Positions 7,985 through 15,456 of a stretch of DNA of 22,628 bases are shown piece after piece. The stretch's first letter is position 1. Every line of letters starts with the position of its first letter. Position numbers and translations under genes: made by a program. The DNA comes from JADJEI01 sp035328465 (lineage in GTDB: Bacteria > Bacteroidota > Ignavibacteria > Ignavibacteriales > Ignavibacteriaceae), in assembly GCA_035328465.1 (NCBI GenBank), contig DAOLIQ010000057.1, positions 1 through 22,628 on the forward strand, given 5' to 3'. The notes under the pieces are model-generated. The model did no database searches, was not told the DNA's origin, and worked only from the letters and a program-made list of their open reading frames with translations.

Positions 7985-9279
7985 TCTAATTTTGCTGCTT
8001 CTGTACCTGGAAAATAAAAGTCCAGAATACTTTTATAATTTTTACCAATTTGTGACTGATAAATAGCGCCCCATTGACATAATCCAACACCATGTCCATT
8101 CCCCCTCCCTGATATTTTAATACTATCCGGAGACGTCTCTATTTCAAACAAAGTGCTTCGCAGAATTGCTGAATTATCTGAATTTCTTATTATACTTCGC
8201 ATTGAATTACCAAATAAACTAACATGCTTTTCGAATGAATTTGAATCTTGTAATTCTATTTGTAATTCATTCACTCTGCCGGAGGGAAAACGGGATATTA
8301 TTTTTACGTCTTTAACAGAATAATTTGAATCTGCCAGTAAACCAGCATTAACAATTCTTTTGACAAAACTTTCCCTGGAATAATTCTCTACCCACTCAAA
8401 CCTCGGTGAGATTCTACAATAAGAAGGAGTCCCATCCTTTACTCCATTCATATAAGGAGCCCCCTGCCCTTGAAAAACATTTGATGCTGATTCAGTTTCT
8501 CCCCCACAGGTTGAATGATAGAATATTTGTGCTGTTTCACCTTCATAAGTCAGAATCATATTTTGGGTTTCATCAACAGCGAGATTAGAAATTTGAGTTT
8601 CCGAGTCCACACTACCGTAAACCTGATCACGCTCATCTGTATATATATCAAATTCATTTTTTGAATTATGAATTTTTTGTATTGCATAAGTACGAATGCA
8701 AATAGCGACTGCCTTTAGCGCCTCAAAATTTTCATAACCATTTCCGCTTGGCATTTCCTTTGGCACAACACCCTTCACATAATCTTCAAGAGAAATTACA
8801 TTAATAACGTTTATACCTCCCTGCCCCGGAGTGAATTTAATTTTTCCACGATAAACTTTTCCACCCAGGTTTACATGTTCAGAATTGTTACGCGATGAAA
8901 AAACAAATTTGTATGAATTAAATTTCATCCCATTTATTTCAAGTAATAGTTTCCCTTCAATTTGCGAGAGAGAGAATACATTTCCTTTACTGATAAGCGC
9001 AATGATCCTCTCATCATCTTCGATAGATAGATCGGATAAAACTGTGTAACTGATTTTATTTTGCTGATCGGAAAGAAGAACATTTATTTTGTTGAACTTT
9101 TCGGCTTCAACTACTTCATCTGCACCAGTGAATTTGACAGAGCTTGAACAGCTAATTAATGAAGCAACTAGAGAAGTAAAAATAAGTAGAGGGAAAAACT
9201 TTAATGGAAAGGAGAAGGCAGATGAACTAAAGACAATTGTAATAATTTTTAGAAAGGAAGTGCGGGAGCGAAAAATCAT
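7981..9279 (-). CDS. SpoIID/LytB domain lipoprotein
   Basis: This 432-aa protein starts with a long hydrophobic N terminus ending in a lipobox-like LISC (Cys44). The SpoIID domain fills the rest: INVISLEDYVKGVVPKEM, ALKAVAICIRTYAI, YHSTCGGETESASNVF and the C-terminal GRGNGHGVGLCQWGA near residues 391-405. SpoIID proteins are lytic transglycosylases acting on peptidoglycan stripped of stem peptides; outside spore-formers, LytB-like members act in cell-wall remodelling. The ATG overlaps the TGA of the upstream secreted-protein gene (ATGA), so translation is probably coupled. The leader before the lipobox is unusually long (43 residues), and I see no alternative start in frame closer to it. Location is most likely the periplasm or outer membrane. 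Confidence 0.9.
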   Translation of the reverse strand: MIFRSRTSFLKIITIVFSSSAFSFPLKFFPLLIFTSLVASLISCSSSVKFTGADEVVEAEKFNKINVLLSDQQNKISYTVLSDLSIEDDERIIALISKGNVFSLSQIEGKLLLEINGMKFNSYKFVFSSRNNSEHVNLGGKVYRGKIKFTPGQGGINVINVISLEDYVKGVVPKEMPSGNGYENFEALKAVAICIRTYAIQKIHNSKNEFDIYTDERDQVYGSVDSETQISNLAVDETQNMILTYEGETAQIFYHSTCGGETESASNVFQGQGAPYMNGVKDGTPSYCRISPRFEWVENYSRESFVKRIVNAGLLADSNYSVKDVKIISRFPSGRVNELQIELQDSNSFEKHVSLFGNSMRSIIRNSDNSAILRSTLFEIETSPDSIKISGRGNGHGVGLCQWGAIYQSQIGKNYKSILDFYFPGTEAAKLE

Positions 9280-9668
9280 CTAAACATGGCTTTGATGCTG
9301 CCCCACGTTCTCTTTACACCCGATATGCTGTGAGAAACAGAAACTTCTGCAGAGTAGGAAACCTGATTGTTGTTGTCAACGATTTTAAGCCGATAAACAA
9401 ATACTAAATCGTTTGTGCGATAAGCTGTTTCGTCAGTAAAAGAATAAAATGAATTGGACCCTTTAGGATCGATAGTTGAAAGATCAATGTAACTGCTCTG
9501 AGGGGTTTTTCTTTCGATGACGAAGTTTTTGAGATTAGATTCCTCTCCCGTTTTCCACTCAAGAATAATGTCTTCGCTGTCACTTCTTGCGTGAAAGTAA
9601 TCAATATAAGCACCAGCAAAAGCAGTTGCCACAATTGATAATACTAATAATGTTCTTAAAACTTTCAT
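9276..9668 (-). CDS. Small secreted protein with fibronectin-III-like fold
   Basis: This 130-aa protein has a clean signal peptide MKVLRTLLVLSIVATAFAGA. The mature part reads ARSDSEDIILEWKTGEESNLKNFVIERK, then a Y(R/K)LKIVDNNNQVSYS strand pair. This is the pattern of the short beta-sandwich modules (fibronectin-III-like) found before T9SS sorting domains in Bacteroidota and Ignavibacteria proteins. Here the module stands alone with no sorting domain. It is the first gene of the coupled operon secreted protein - SpoIID - Maf - flippase - Icd, and its TGA overlaps the SpoIID start. No function is known; a periplasmic or surface structural role is a guess. The Shine-Dalgarno is weak. Confidence 0.72.
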   Translation of the reverse strand: MKVLRTLLVLSIVATAFAGAYIDYFHARSDSEDIILEWKTGEESNLKNFVIERKTPQSSYIDLSTIDPKGSNSFYSFTDETAYRTNDLVFVYRLKIVDNNNQVSYSAEVSVSHSISGVKRTWGSIKAMFR

Positions 9669-9856
9669 TTTACAATCAAAATATATCCTTCATTCGAATG
9701 AATGTCAAGAGTTTTTTTGATTCTTCAATTCTGATAAAAATAATTTTAATGAAAAAATATTGAATGTTTTTACCTGATGCTAAATACGCGGTTTACTAAT
9801 TACACTGTAAGATGGTCAATCATTATTTAAGATTGTATGTAACTTGAATCATTAAT

Positions 9857-10534
9857 TTATAATGATAATTCAGCTGCTAATGTACTCGTCCAATATTTTT
9901 TATTACCGTTAGCTTGAAGCAGCACTGCCGAAGTAAATAACATCCCTTTATTATATTGACTAATTGGGGCAGAGTAACCAGCTAACTCAACTTCAAAAGT
10001 ATCGGAAGATTGAGCATCAAATTCTTTTTGATAGGCAATAAAAACATACGGGTCTGTGTTTGATAACTTTGGTTCATATAAAAATATAATAGCAAAAAAC
10101 TTATGCGCCTGACCAAAAAAATTTCTGTTCTCGTTATTCATCAACTTAACAACAAATTTAATCGAGTTATTCCCGAAAGTAATGCCGCTTATTGAATGGT
10201 AATCATTTCCAGCCGGAGTAATAATATTTGATAAAGTCAACCTATCCTTTTTAGTATAGGCAAGATTATTTTTAATTATTTTTTGATAACAATTCACACC
10301 CGGGACAGGAGCACTACGCCAAATATTTGATAGTTCTTTTACGCTATTAATAATTTTAGCAAAACGTACTGTCAAACCAAACTTACTCTGCTCATTTTTA
10401 AAAGCTGTAGAATTACTCATCTTATGCTTTGAAGGGGCTGGATGAGAAAATTGTTGTCCATATCGCATCTTGAAAATCTGTTCACCCATTTTTCCATGAA
10501 GATCCCCAAGAATACGCTTAGTTACAATTGCCAT
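9857..10534 (-). CDS. Uncharacterised 225-aa protein (DUF6266-like N terminus)
   Basis: I do not recognise this protein with certainty. It has no signal peptide or membrane segment. The N terminus, KRILGDLHGKMGEQIFKMRYGQQFSHPAPSK in outline, has the spacing G..G..(G/E)..F..RYG....P seen in Bacteroidota proteins of the DUF6266 type and in some phage- or prophage-linked structural proteins. The rest is rich in beta-strand-like segments (ITFGNNSIKFVVKLMNN, TFEVELAGYSAP) and may form a beta-sandwich. It stands alone between an AT-rich gap of 188 bases and a repeat-rich region, with a weak GAG-type ribosome site. It could be a remnant of an integrated element, but no phage genes surround it. Confidence 0.6.
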   Translation of the reverse strand: MAIVTKRILGDLHGKMGEQIFKMRYGQQFSHPAPSKHKMSNSTAFKNEQSKFGLTVRFAKIINSVKELSNIWRSAPVPGVNCYQKIIKNNLAYTKKDRLTLSNIITPAGNDYHSISGITFGNNSIKFVVKLMNNENRNFFGQAHKFFAIIFLYEPKLSNTDPYVFIAYQKEFDAQSSDTFEVELAGYSAPISQYNKGMLFTSAVLLQANGNKKYWTSTLAAELSL

Positions 10535-10601
10535 TTTGAATATCTCACATTAAAGATTTAAAAGAATTTACATATAAATATAATCAGGAATGATGTATTT
10601 C

Positions 10602-10669
10602 TAAAGCGTATCTTTAGCGTATGAATAGCGTAAGTATAGCGTATGAATAGCGCAACAATAGCGTATAAA
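10602..10669. repeat. 11-bp tandem repeat, about six copies
   Basis: Successive 11-base units read TAGCGTATGAA, TAGCGTAAGTA, TAGCGTATGAA, TAGCGCAACAA and TAGCGTATAAA, preceded by a degenerate AAAGCGTATCT. The invariant core is TAGCG. The period is close to one helical turn. The array lies upstream of the divergent 225-aa gene and is not part of a credible gene. Confidence 0.85.
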
Positions 10670-10910
10670 TAAAGCAATTACTGCTGGATAGAGACGGAGG
10701 AAAAACGAACCCTAACCCGACCTTCCTCCCGAATACGGGATCTCCGACTTTGGTAAAGGGGAAGGAGTTAATGAAACTTGTCAATAAATAAGTGCCACAG
10801 CTAAATATTTGCTCAGTTACCCTTTTCATTTAACTGATCTGTTAATTGACGGATAACTGCAATAGAAAATTTAATAAATCACCTTACGCAGGGATTGTAA
10901 AATAGAAATG
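10670..10910. other. Gene-free stretch with a probable dispersed-repeat fragment
   Basis: No credible gene lies here. Between about 10692 and 10770 the sequence turns suddenly C/G-richer (AACCCTAACCCGACC, then CCGAATACGGGA and AAAGGGGAAGGAG), unlike the flanking AT-rich DNA. This looks like a fragment of a dispersed intergenic repeat. An open frame of 71 codons on the minus strand runs through this fragment and the 11-bp repeat, and I consider it chance. Confidence 0.4.
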
Positions 10911-10997
10911 TCATACCCGCGAAAGCGGGTATCTACAACTCTAAAATAAGTGAAAAAATGGATTCCCACTTGCATATGAATAAAACCTTATTCATAT
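10911..10997. repeat. REP-like hairpin pair
   Basis: Two perfect hairpins lie close together. The first pairs ATACCCGC (10913-10920) with GCGGGTAT (10925-10932) around a GAAA tetraloop, the typical form of bacterial REP elements. The second pairs ATATGAATAA (10974-10983) with TTATTCATAT (10988-10997) around a 4-base loop. Between them lies GGATTCCCAC, which often accompanies the first hairpin type in dispersed repeats. No RAYT-type transposase gene is in the window. Confidence 0.75.
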
Positions 10998-11040
10998 TCA
11001 AAGCCAGCAGTGCGTAATGTGAGTTAATAATATTAGTTTA

Positions 11041-11195
11041 TGTAAAAGGCTGTCTCAATTGTCAAGTTTTAAGCGCCATTCCCGTAATCTACCAGCAGAC
11101 GAACACAAAGTGTATTAGCCTTAAAACAAATTAGATTCCAACTTGATTGAGAATGACATTCAGGTAGTATTATAGTATTAAGACAGCCTTTCACA
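11041..11195. mobile_element. MITE-like element with 18-bp terminal inverted repeats
   Basis: The left end (11041-11058) and the reverse complement of the right end (11178-11195) match at 16 of 18 bases around the core AAAGGCTGTCT. The element is about 155 bp, has no gene and is less AT-rich inside. Ends with GGCTGTCT/AGACAGCC resemble termini of common insertion sequences, so this is probably a non-autonomous derivative moved by a transposase from elsewhere. I see no convincing target-site duplication. The right arm sits 15 bases past the stop of the ARPP-1 gene and could also act as a terminator stem. Confidence 0.6.
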
Positions 11196-11209
11196 AGTTT
11201 GGTTAATGA

Positions 11210-12124
11210 TTAATTGGCTTTTATTAGACTTAGCATTGCAAGATGAATTAAATGACTTTCGTACTCAAGAGCGAAACCAGAAAAATCATTTGCCGCATAT
11301 CTTTTCTCTTTTCCAACTCCTGCACCAGGAAATTCTTTGTAAGTCCTGTTTCCAAATTCATCAAAAAATACATTTGTTTTATACTTTGCTTCAGCTTCTT
11401 TGAGTTTTTCTTCACCCTCCTTTAAGTGATATGCTTCGGCTGAAACTCCTTTTAGTATTCTACTAAAATATTCCTGGTAAATATCAGTACGATTAAAAAT
11501 CTCGACTGATAATAGATCCCTTTTAACAAATATGCTCAACCCGTTTGCTTTTTCCGAAGATTTTAACTGCTTATTAAATTGCTCAATGTCGTTTTTCCTT
11601 ATGTCAAATAAATCTGATAGATTCTGCGTCTGTGAGTCAATCTCTGATTCCTTGCAATAGGCATTAACTTCTGACCATATCCTCCTTTGATCTGTATAGT
11701 GACCGTTATCATAGTCAAGATTTTTAGTCACTTGTTCAGATTTAATTGCCCTAAGATATGAAGGCGAAGTATAATCTGTAGTTTTAAACGTTGAAGAAAC
11801 ACTGTGCCACCTCCCTTGTTCAACACAGCTAACCGGAATTTGTTTTGTATCGTTTGGAGCCAAGAATATAGAAGTATTTAATACTCGATTCTGTTTTGCT
11901 CCTGATAGAATATCCCCATCGGAAAAGAAAACAAATTTATCTGATTTGTTCTCTACTACTAAGTTGTTCACACTGCCAGACTGGCTGATTTCTTTTACTT
12001 CAATATAATTTTTTGCAATTGCCTGTGTGCCGGATATATAATCTATCGTGTTGACTTTTTTTGTAACGAACTCTACCACTGAAACAACTCCATTGCTCTG
12101 GAAAGAAATAATTTCTGATAACAT
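11210..12124 (-). CDS. ARPP-1 family domain protein
   Basis: This 304-aa protein has no signal peptide or membrane segment. It carries the conserved block DKFVFFSDGDILSGAKQNRV, then SIFLAPNDTKQIPVSCVEQGRW, which marks the ARPP-1 domain (DUF6569 group; the name comes from association with ADP-ribosylglycohydrolase, rhodanese and phosphatase-type proteins). No enzymatic activity is established for the family; the conserved Cys and Trp around CVEQGRW are the most likely functional residues. The C-terminal third is charged and helical (AEAYHLKEGEEKLKEAEAKYKT). The ATG at 12124 has AAAAGG about 8 nt upstream. It stands alone, pointing away from the cas locus, with the MITE-like element after its stop. 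Confidence 0.8.
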   Translation of the reverse strand: MLSEIISFQSNGVVSVVEFVTKKVNTIDYISGTQAIAKNYIEVKEISQSGSVNNLVVENKSDKFVFFSDGDILSGAKQNRVLNTSIFLAPNDTKQIPVSCVEQGRWHSVSSTFKTTDYTSPSYLRAIKSEQVTKNLDYDNGHYTDQRRIWSEVNAYCKESEIDSQTQNLSDLFDIRKNDIEQFNKQLKSSEKANGLSIFVKRDLLSVEIFNRTDIYQEYFSRILKGVSAEAYHLKEGEEKLKEAEAKYKTNVFFDEFGNRTYKEFPGAGVGKEKRYAANDFSGFALEYESHLIHLAMLSLIKAN

Positions 12125-13035
12125 ACTATTACCTTTTCTGTTTTATTTGTGTGAATTTATTAATTAACAACAACTTTATAGATGCTGGTTTTTATTGCAT
12201 AAATATTTCCTTTCAATTAGTTATTATTTAGTTTGTTTTGAATGAAACATTTTTTTTCAATTCATAGGCATTCCTTTCAAATTAATAATTGAATTATATG
12301 ATTTATTGAAACCACAAGACTAAATCATACAGTAACCACTGTTATGATAGCTGTGATACAATTTTTGATTTGGAGTTTTTTAGAGGATCAAGATGGGAGT
12401 TTTGTAAAGGCTGGGGAGAAAATACACAGGTCAGTTTTTAAACAGTTATCATCCTTTCTGAGCAGCTCTCAACTTTTCCTGAAAAAAACGATTTAATATG
12501 TAATAATGATTTTGTCATTGTCCTTTCTTAATTACATTACAAAATTATTTAATAGATTTCTTATAATCAACTAAAATTATTATTTCTACATCTGTCAAAA
12601 CAAATTATAATATTTCTTCCCAATGAAACTTAGTTCGCTTAAGAAGAATATAAAACTATAAATAGATAGCCCCCAATTAGAATCAATTTACCTGTGTGTC
12701 CTGTTAGGGACATTATAACTGTAGAAGGATTAAACAATCAATAAAAAAAAGTCCTATAAAGACGATATAGAGGGATTAAGTTTTAAATTTTTTATCATTA
12801 TTAAAAAATAAAACGAATTGATAATCTCTAATTTGTTCTCAATTTATTTTGGAAAGTTATGATTTAAATTTAAGAATTATTGGACTTTATCATTTCCTTT
12901 GTGTAATTTAACTAAGGTTAATGTTGTACTCGTTGAATTATTATAAAAAATAAATCGTACTCCCTTCATTATTTAAGAGTGTAAGGGTGGTGATATAATA
13001 AATAAATAAAATTTATTTTTTACCGAGGGGTTCTT
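12125..13035. other. 911-bp AT-rich gap upstream of the cas operon
   Basis: I find no convincing gene. A 50-codon frame at 12344-12496 lacks a ribosome site. A REP-like palindrome TGTCC-TGTTAG-GGACA lies at 12697-12712, followed by ATTATAACTGTAGAAGG and, further on, the partly similar GTCCTATAAAGACGATATAG. The last 100 bases should hold the promoter of the cas operon; an imperfect dyad (CTCCCTT ... AAGGG) at about 12960-12988 precedes TGATATAATAAATAAATAAA. No CRISPR repeat is recognisable here. Confidence 0.6.
12691..12730. repeat. REP-like palindrome
   Basis: A short stem TGTCC/GGACA (12697-12701 with 12708-12712) around TGTTAG, followed by ATTATAACTGTAG, resembles the GTCCC-TAGGGAC plus TGTAG dispersed repeats of Bacteroidota genomes. 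It lies in the gap before the cas genes. Confidence 0.5.
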
Positions 13036-13827
13036 GTGAGATTAGTGCTTCATTTAAATTGTGATATAAATAGTGCTTTGCCATTAAACTATAACTATCA
13101 GTTAAGCTCGGCAATTTATAATCTGCTGAGATTTGGTTCGGCTGAGTTTTCCAGATTCTTGCACGATAATGGATTTACTATAGATGGTAAAAAATATAAA
13201 CTCTTCTCTTTTTCTTTAAGATTTGAAAAGATTGAATTAAAAGATAGTCATCTTATATTAAAATCATCGAAGATTAAACTTCATATCTCCTCCCCTCTTA
13301 TTGATACATTCATTCAAAATTTTGTAATCGGGACATTCGAAAACAGAGCAATAGAAATAACAGACAAAGATCAGACAATCAGCTTTAAAATTATTTTTGC
13401 CGAAATATTGCCCGAACCAGCCTTTGGTAATAAGATGAAATTCGTATTACTTTCACCAATGGTCTTATCAACATTGATTGAACGCAGCGGCAGGATGCAG
13501 CAATATTATTTACGTCCGGAAGATATTGAGGATATAAACAGAGTGCTGACTAAAAACCTGTTAAATAAAAAAGGGTTGTTAAATAGAAATCAGATATTAA
13601 GTGAATATTGCAAATTGGAATGGGATGCGGATTATCTGGCAAAAAACAAAAGAGTAACAAAGAAAGTTACAATAAATGAAAACGGAAGATTTCCAATCGA
13701 TGTAATTGGAATACAGGCTCCATTTACAATTGAAGCTGATCCGGAGTTGATTAGAGTCGGATATGAGTGCGGCTTTGGTGAAAAAAATTCTATGGGCTTT
13801 GGATTGGCAGAGGTAGTATTAAATTAG
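13036..13827 (+). CDS. cas6: CRISPR-associated endoribonuclease Cas6 (first copy)
   Basis: This 263-aa Cas6 cuts the CRISPR precursor RNA within each repeat to release crRNAs. The N-terminal RAMP fold is seen in MRLVLHLNCDINSALPLNYN and the family segment SAIYNLL...FSRFLHDNGF...KLFSFSLRF. Tyr28, His43 and Lys52/53 sit at the spacing of the catalytic Tyr31/His46/Lys52 triad of Pyrococcus Cas6. The C-terminal glycine-rich loop GYECGFGEKNSMGFG (residues 242-256) is the classic Cas6 signature. The start is GTG at 13036 with GAGGGG just upstream. It is the first gene of the cas locus and is followed after 44 bases, without a repeat block, by the spoVG-like gene. Confidence 0.92.
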   Translation: MRLVLHLNCDINSALPLNYNYQLSSAIYNLLRFGSAEFSRFLHDNGFTIDGKKYKLFSFSLRFEKIELKDSHLILKSSKIKLHISSPLIDTFIQNFVIGTFENRAIEITDKDQTISFKIIFAEILPEPAFGNKMKFVLLSPMVLSTLIERSGRMQQYYLRPEDIEDINRVLTKNLLNKKGLLNRNQILSEYCKLEWDADYLAKNKRVTKKVTINENGRFPIDVIGIQAPFTIEADPELIRVGYECGFGEKNSMGFGLAEVVLN

Positions 13828-13871
13828 AAATTATTAAATAACAGATTCAAAAAAATATTTCAGAGGATTGA

Positions 13872-14126
13872 ATGAAAATTCTACATTTAAATAAACTCAG
13901 CAGTGAAAAAGGCGGAAAGAAACTTGCTTTCTTTGACCTGCAAACAGATGATGGAATTATCATCAAAGGATTTAGTATAGTTGACGGATCTAAAGGAAAG
14001 TTTGTTGCCTCACCTGATGAAAAAGGTAAAGACAACAAATATCACGATAGAGTAATACTGCCTGCGGAACTAAAAGCAAAGGTGGAGGCAATGGCGCTGG
14101 AAGAATATGAATCAGATAGACACTGA
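13872..14126 (+). CDS. SpoVG-like nucleic-acid-binding protein
   Basis: This 84-aa protein aligns by eye along its length with SpoVG: the segment IIIKGFSIVDGSKGKFVASP (residues 29-48) matches the SpoVG core VHDIRVIDGNNGLFVAMP, followed by K...N.KYHDRVILP as in the GEFRDITHPI region, then a C-terminal helix AKVEAMALEEYE. SpoVG proteins are small DNA- and RNA-binding regulators in Firmicutes and spirochaetes and also occur in phages and Bacteroidota. The ATG has AGAGGATTG upstream. The gene sits between two cas6 genes, all on the same strand. Its last codons (Arg, His, stop) lie inside the repeat block that follows. A role in crRNA handling or in regulating the cas operon is inference from position only. 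SpoVG is not a known Cas component. Confidence 0.78.
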   Translation: MKILHLNKLSSEKGGKKLAFFDLQTDDGIIIKGFSIVDGSKGKFVASPDEKGKDNKYHDRVILPAELKAKVEAMALEEYESDRH

Positions 14127-14149
14127 TTACACGGACTAACACGGATTTT
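14119..14149 (+). repeat. Module-boundary repeat block R1
   Basis: Three units of the 9-10-nt motif CACnGA(T/C)TA/T in forward orientation, starting GACACTGATTACACGG and continuing to ACACGGATTTT. The block begins inside the last codons of the spoVG-like gene and supplies its stop TGA. It separates that gene from the second cas6. Confidence 0.8.
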
Positions 14150-14170
14150 AAGAATTAAATCGGAGATGAG

Positions 14171-14827
14171 ATGAGGTTACATTTTAGTTTAACGAACAAT
14201 ACTGAAACAGTTCCATTCGATTATCAACATTTTTTAATTGGGGCGTTTCATAATTGGATGGGATGGAATGAACTACACGATCAAATAAGTCTTTATTCAT
14301 TAAGCTGGCTCCAAGGAGGAAAAATGGTTAAAGAAGGTTTTAATTTCCCAAACGGAGCTAAGTGGTTTATAAGTTTTTGGGATAAGGAAATCGGCAAACT
14401 ATTAATTATGCATGCAATGAAAGAGCCTGAAGTATGCTGCGGTATGATTGTAAATGAAATCCGGATGCAAGAAACACCTCAGTTTGGTTCAAAAGAAAAA
14501 TTTACTTTATCCAGCCCCGTATTTATTAGAAAATATGATGAGAATAAAAAAGCTATCCATTTAACTTATAAAGATGAAGAAACGGATTTATATTTAACAG
14601 AAACATTAAAGAAAAAATTAAAGACCGCTAGCCTGAATGATGATGTGAAAGTTTCATTTGATAAAAACTATTCTAACCCGAAGACAAAACTTGTTAGAAT
14701 AAATGGAATTGATAACCGTGCTAATTTTTGTCCTGTGATAATTGAAGGTAACCCGGAAGCGATACGGTTTGCATGGAATGTTGGCATTGGGCATTCAACA
14801 GGGTGTGGCTTTGGAGCTATCTATTAG
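14171..14827 (+). CDS. cas6: Second Cas6-family endoribonuclease
   Basis: This 218-aa protein is a different Cas6 subfamily from the first copy. The N terminus MRLHFSLTNNTETVPFDYQH is a RAMP strand-helix start. The segment NWMGWNELHDQISLYSLSWL carries a candidate catalytic His36. FTLSSPVFIR in the middle and the C-terminal glycine-rich loop GIGHSTGCGFGA (205-216) are Cas6 features. The start ATG has GGAGATGAG directly before it. Sequence similarity between the two copies is low outside these motifs, so this is not a recent duplication. It lies just before the cas5-cas3-cas8-cas7 block and is therefore the better candidate for the endonuclease native to this effector. It could alternatively be a repurposed RAMP protein; the loop argues against that. 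Confidence 0.8.
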   Translation: MRLHFSLTNNTETVPFDYQHFLIGAFHNWMGWNELHDQISLYSLSWLQGGKMVKEGFNFPNGAKWFISFWDKEIGKLLIMHAMKEPEVCCGMIVNEIRMQETPQFGSKEKFTLSSPVFIRKYDENKKAIHLTYKDEETDLYLTETLKKKLKTASLNDDVKVSFDKNYSNPKTKLVRINGIDNRANFCPVIIEGNPEAIRFAWNVGIGHSTGCGFGAIY

Positions 14828-14828
14828 A

Positions 14829-14860
14829 GACACGGATTACACGAATTTACACAGATTTTT
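14829..14860 (+). repeat. Module-boundary repeat block R2
   Basis: Forward block starting one base after the second cas6 stop: GACACGGATTACACGAATTT followed by ACACAGATTTTT. It is made of three 9-11-nt units and is followed by AAAAAGGAGAAATT, the ribosome site of cas5. Confidence 0.82.
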
Positions 14861-14874
14861 AAAAAGGAGAAATT

Positions 14875-15456
14875 ATGTATGTAGTAAAATATTCGGGGCC
14901 GTTTGGTTTTATTAAACCTTGGACGGCTGTGAGAGACGGCGAAACTTTTAGTCAACAATTTCTAACGCCGTCTATTGTTAAAGGGATAGAATTAAAACTA
15001 TTTCCTGAATTATTAGATGGAGTAGCCACAAACTCCGGTATTCAAAAAATGATCAGGCACCGCCTTTCTTATAACGCTATTTCAACGCAGCTAGAACAGA
15101 TTCAGCCAAAAGCATTTACTGAAAAAAAGAAAGTTGTTTTCCGTTCTAAATCTATACTAAAAAGAGGAGTGATGATAAACCCGGTATTGTATTTAGCTTT
15201 TAAGAATGTTAATGACGCTCATCGAGCTGCCATGCAACATGTTTGTCTTTGCCGGAATGAGGATGTATTATTACCAAGTGAAGAAATTGTAGAAGTGAAA
15301 GAGAATGAATTTGATTTAATTGATGGATTTGAATTAATCTTTGGCGAAAGTGAGGATTCATTTATTGTTGGTTACAATCGTTTCAATAATGCAGAACCTA
15401 TGTATGGTAAAATTGAAATTCATGGAAACCCGACAAGAATTGAAGCTGAAGAATGA
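14875..15456 (+). CDS. cas5: Cas5 (Cas5p-like)
   Basis: This 193-aa protein begins MYVVKYSGPFGFIKPWTAVRD, the strand-loop opening of Cas5 RAMP proteins, and continues with TFSQQFLTPSIVKGIELKLF. Cas5 caps the 5-prime handle of the crRNA in the Cascade complex and contacts the large subunit. The FIKPWTAVRDGETFSQQFLTPS stretch is of the kind seen in the Porphyromonas (Pging, Cas5p) group of type I systems rather than in Cas5 of I-E or I-C. GGAG lies 8-9 bases before the ATG. The stop overlaps the cas3 start (ATGA), indicating translational coupling. Subtype assignment is from memory of the family pattern and is moderate. Confidence 0.8.
   Translation: MYVVKYSGPFGFIKPWTAVRDGETFSQQFLTPSIVKGIELKLFPELLDGVATNSGIQKMIRHRLSYNAISTQLEQIQPKAFTEKKKVVFRSKSILKRGVMINPVLYLAFKNVNDAHRAAMQHVCLCRNEDVLLPSEEIVEVKENEFDLIDGFELIFGESEDSFIVGYNRFNNAEPMYGKIEIHGNPTRIEAEE

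Noticed and set aside
10614..10829. 71-codon open frame on the minus strand
   Set aside because: It runs through the 11-bp tandem repeat and a dispersed-repeat fragment, has no ribosome site and no recognisable protein pattern.
11206..11403. 65-codon plus-strand frame over the ARPP-1 gene
   Set aside because: Antisense to the conserved ARPP-1 coding sequence and without start signals.
12200..12310. Possible degenerate CRISPR repeats (two TTTCAA(T)TTA-like stretches about 66 bases apart)
   Set aside because: Similarity to the reverse complement of the 30-bp repeat is limited to about 6-8 bases at one end; the rest matches no better than AT-rich background.
12344..12496. 50-codon open frame (MIAVIQFLIWSF...) in the gap before cas6
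   Set aside because: No Shine-Dalgarno, atypical composition and no family resemblance; in AT-rich DNA this length is expected by chance.
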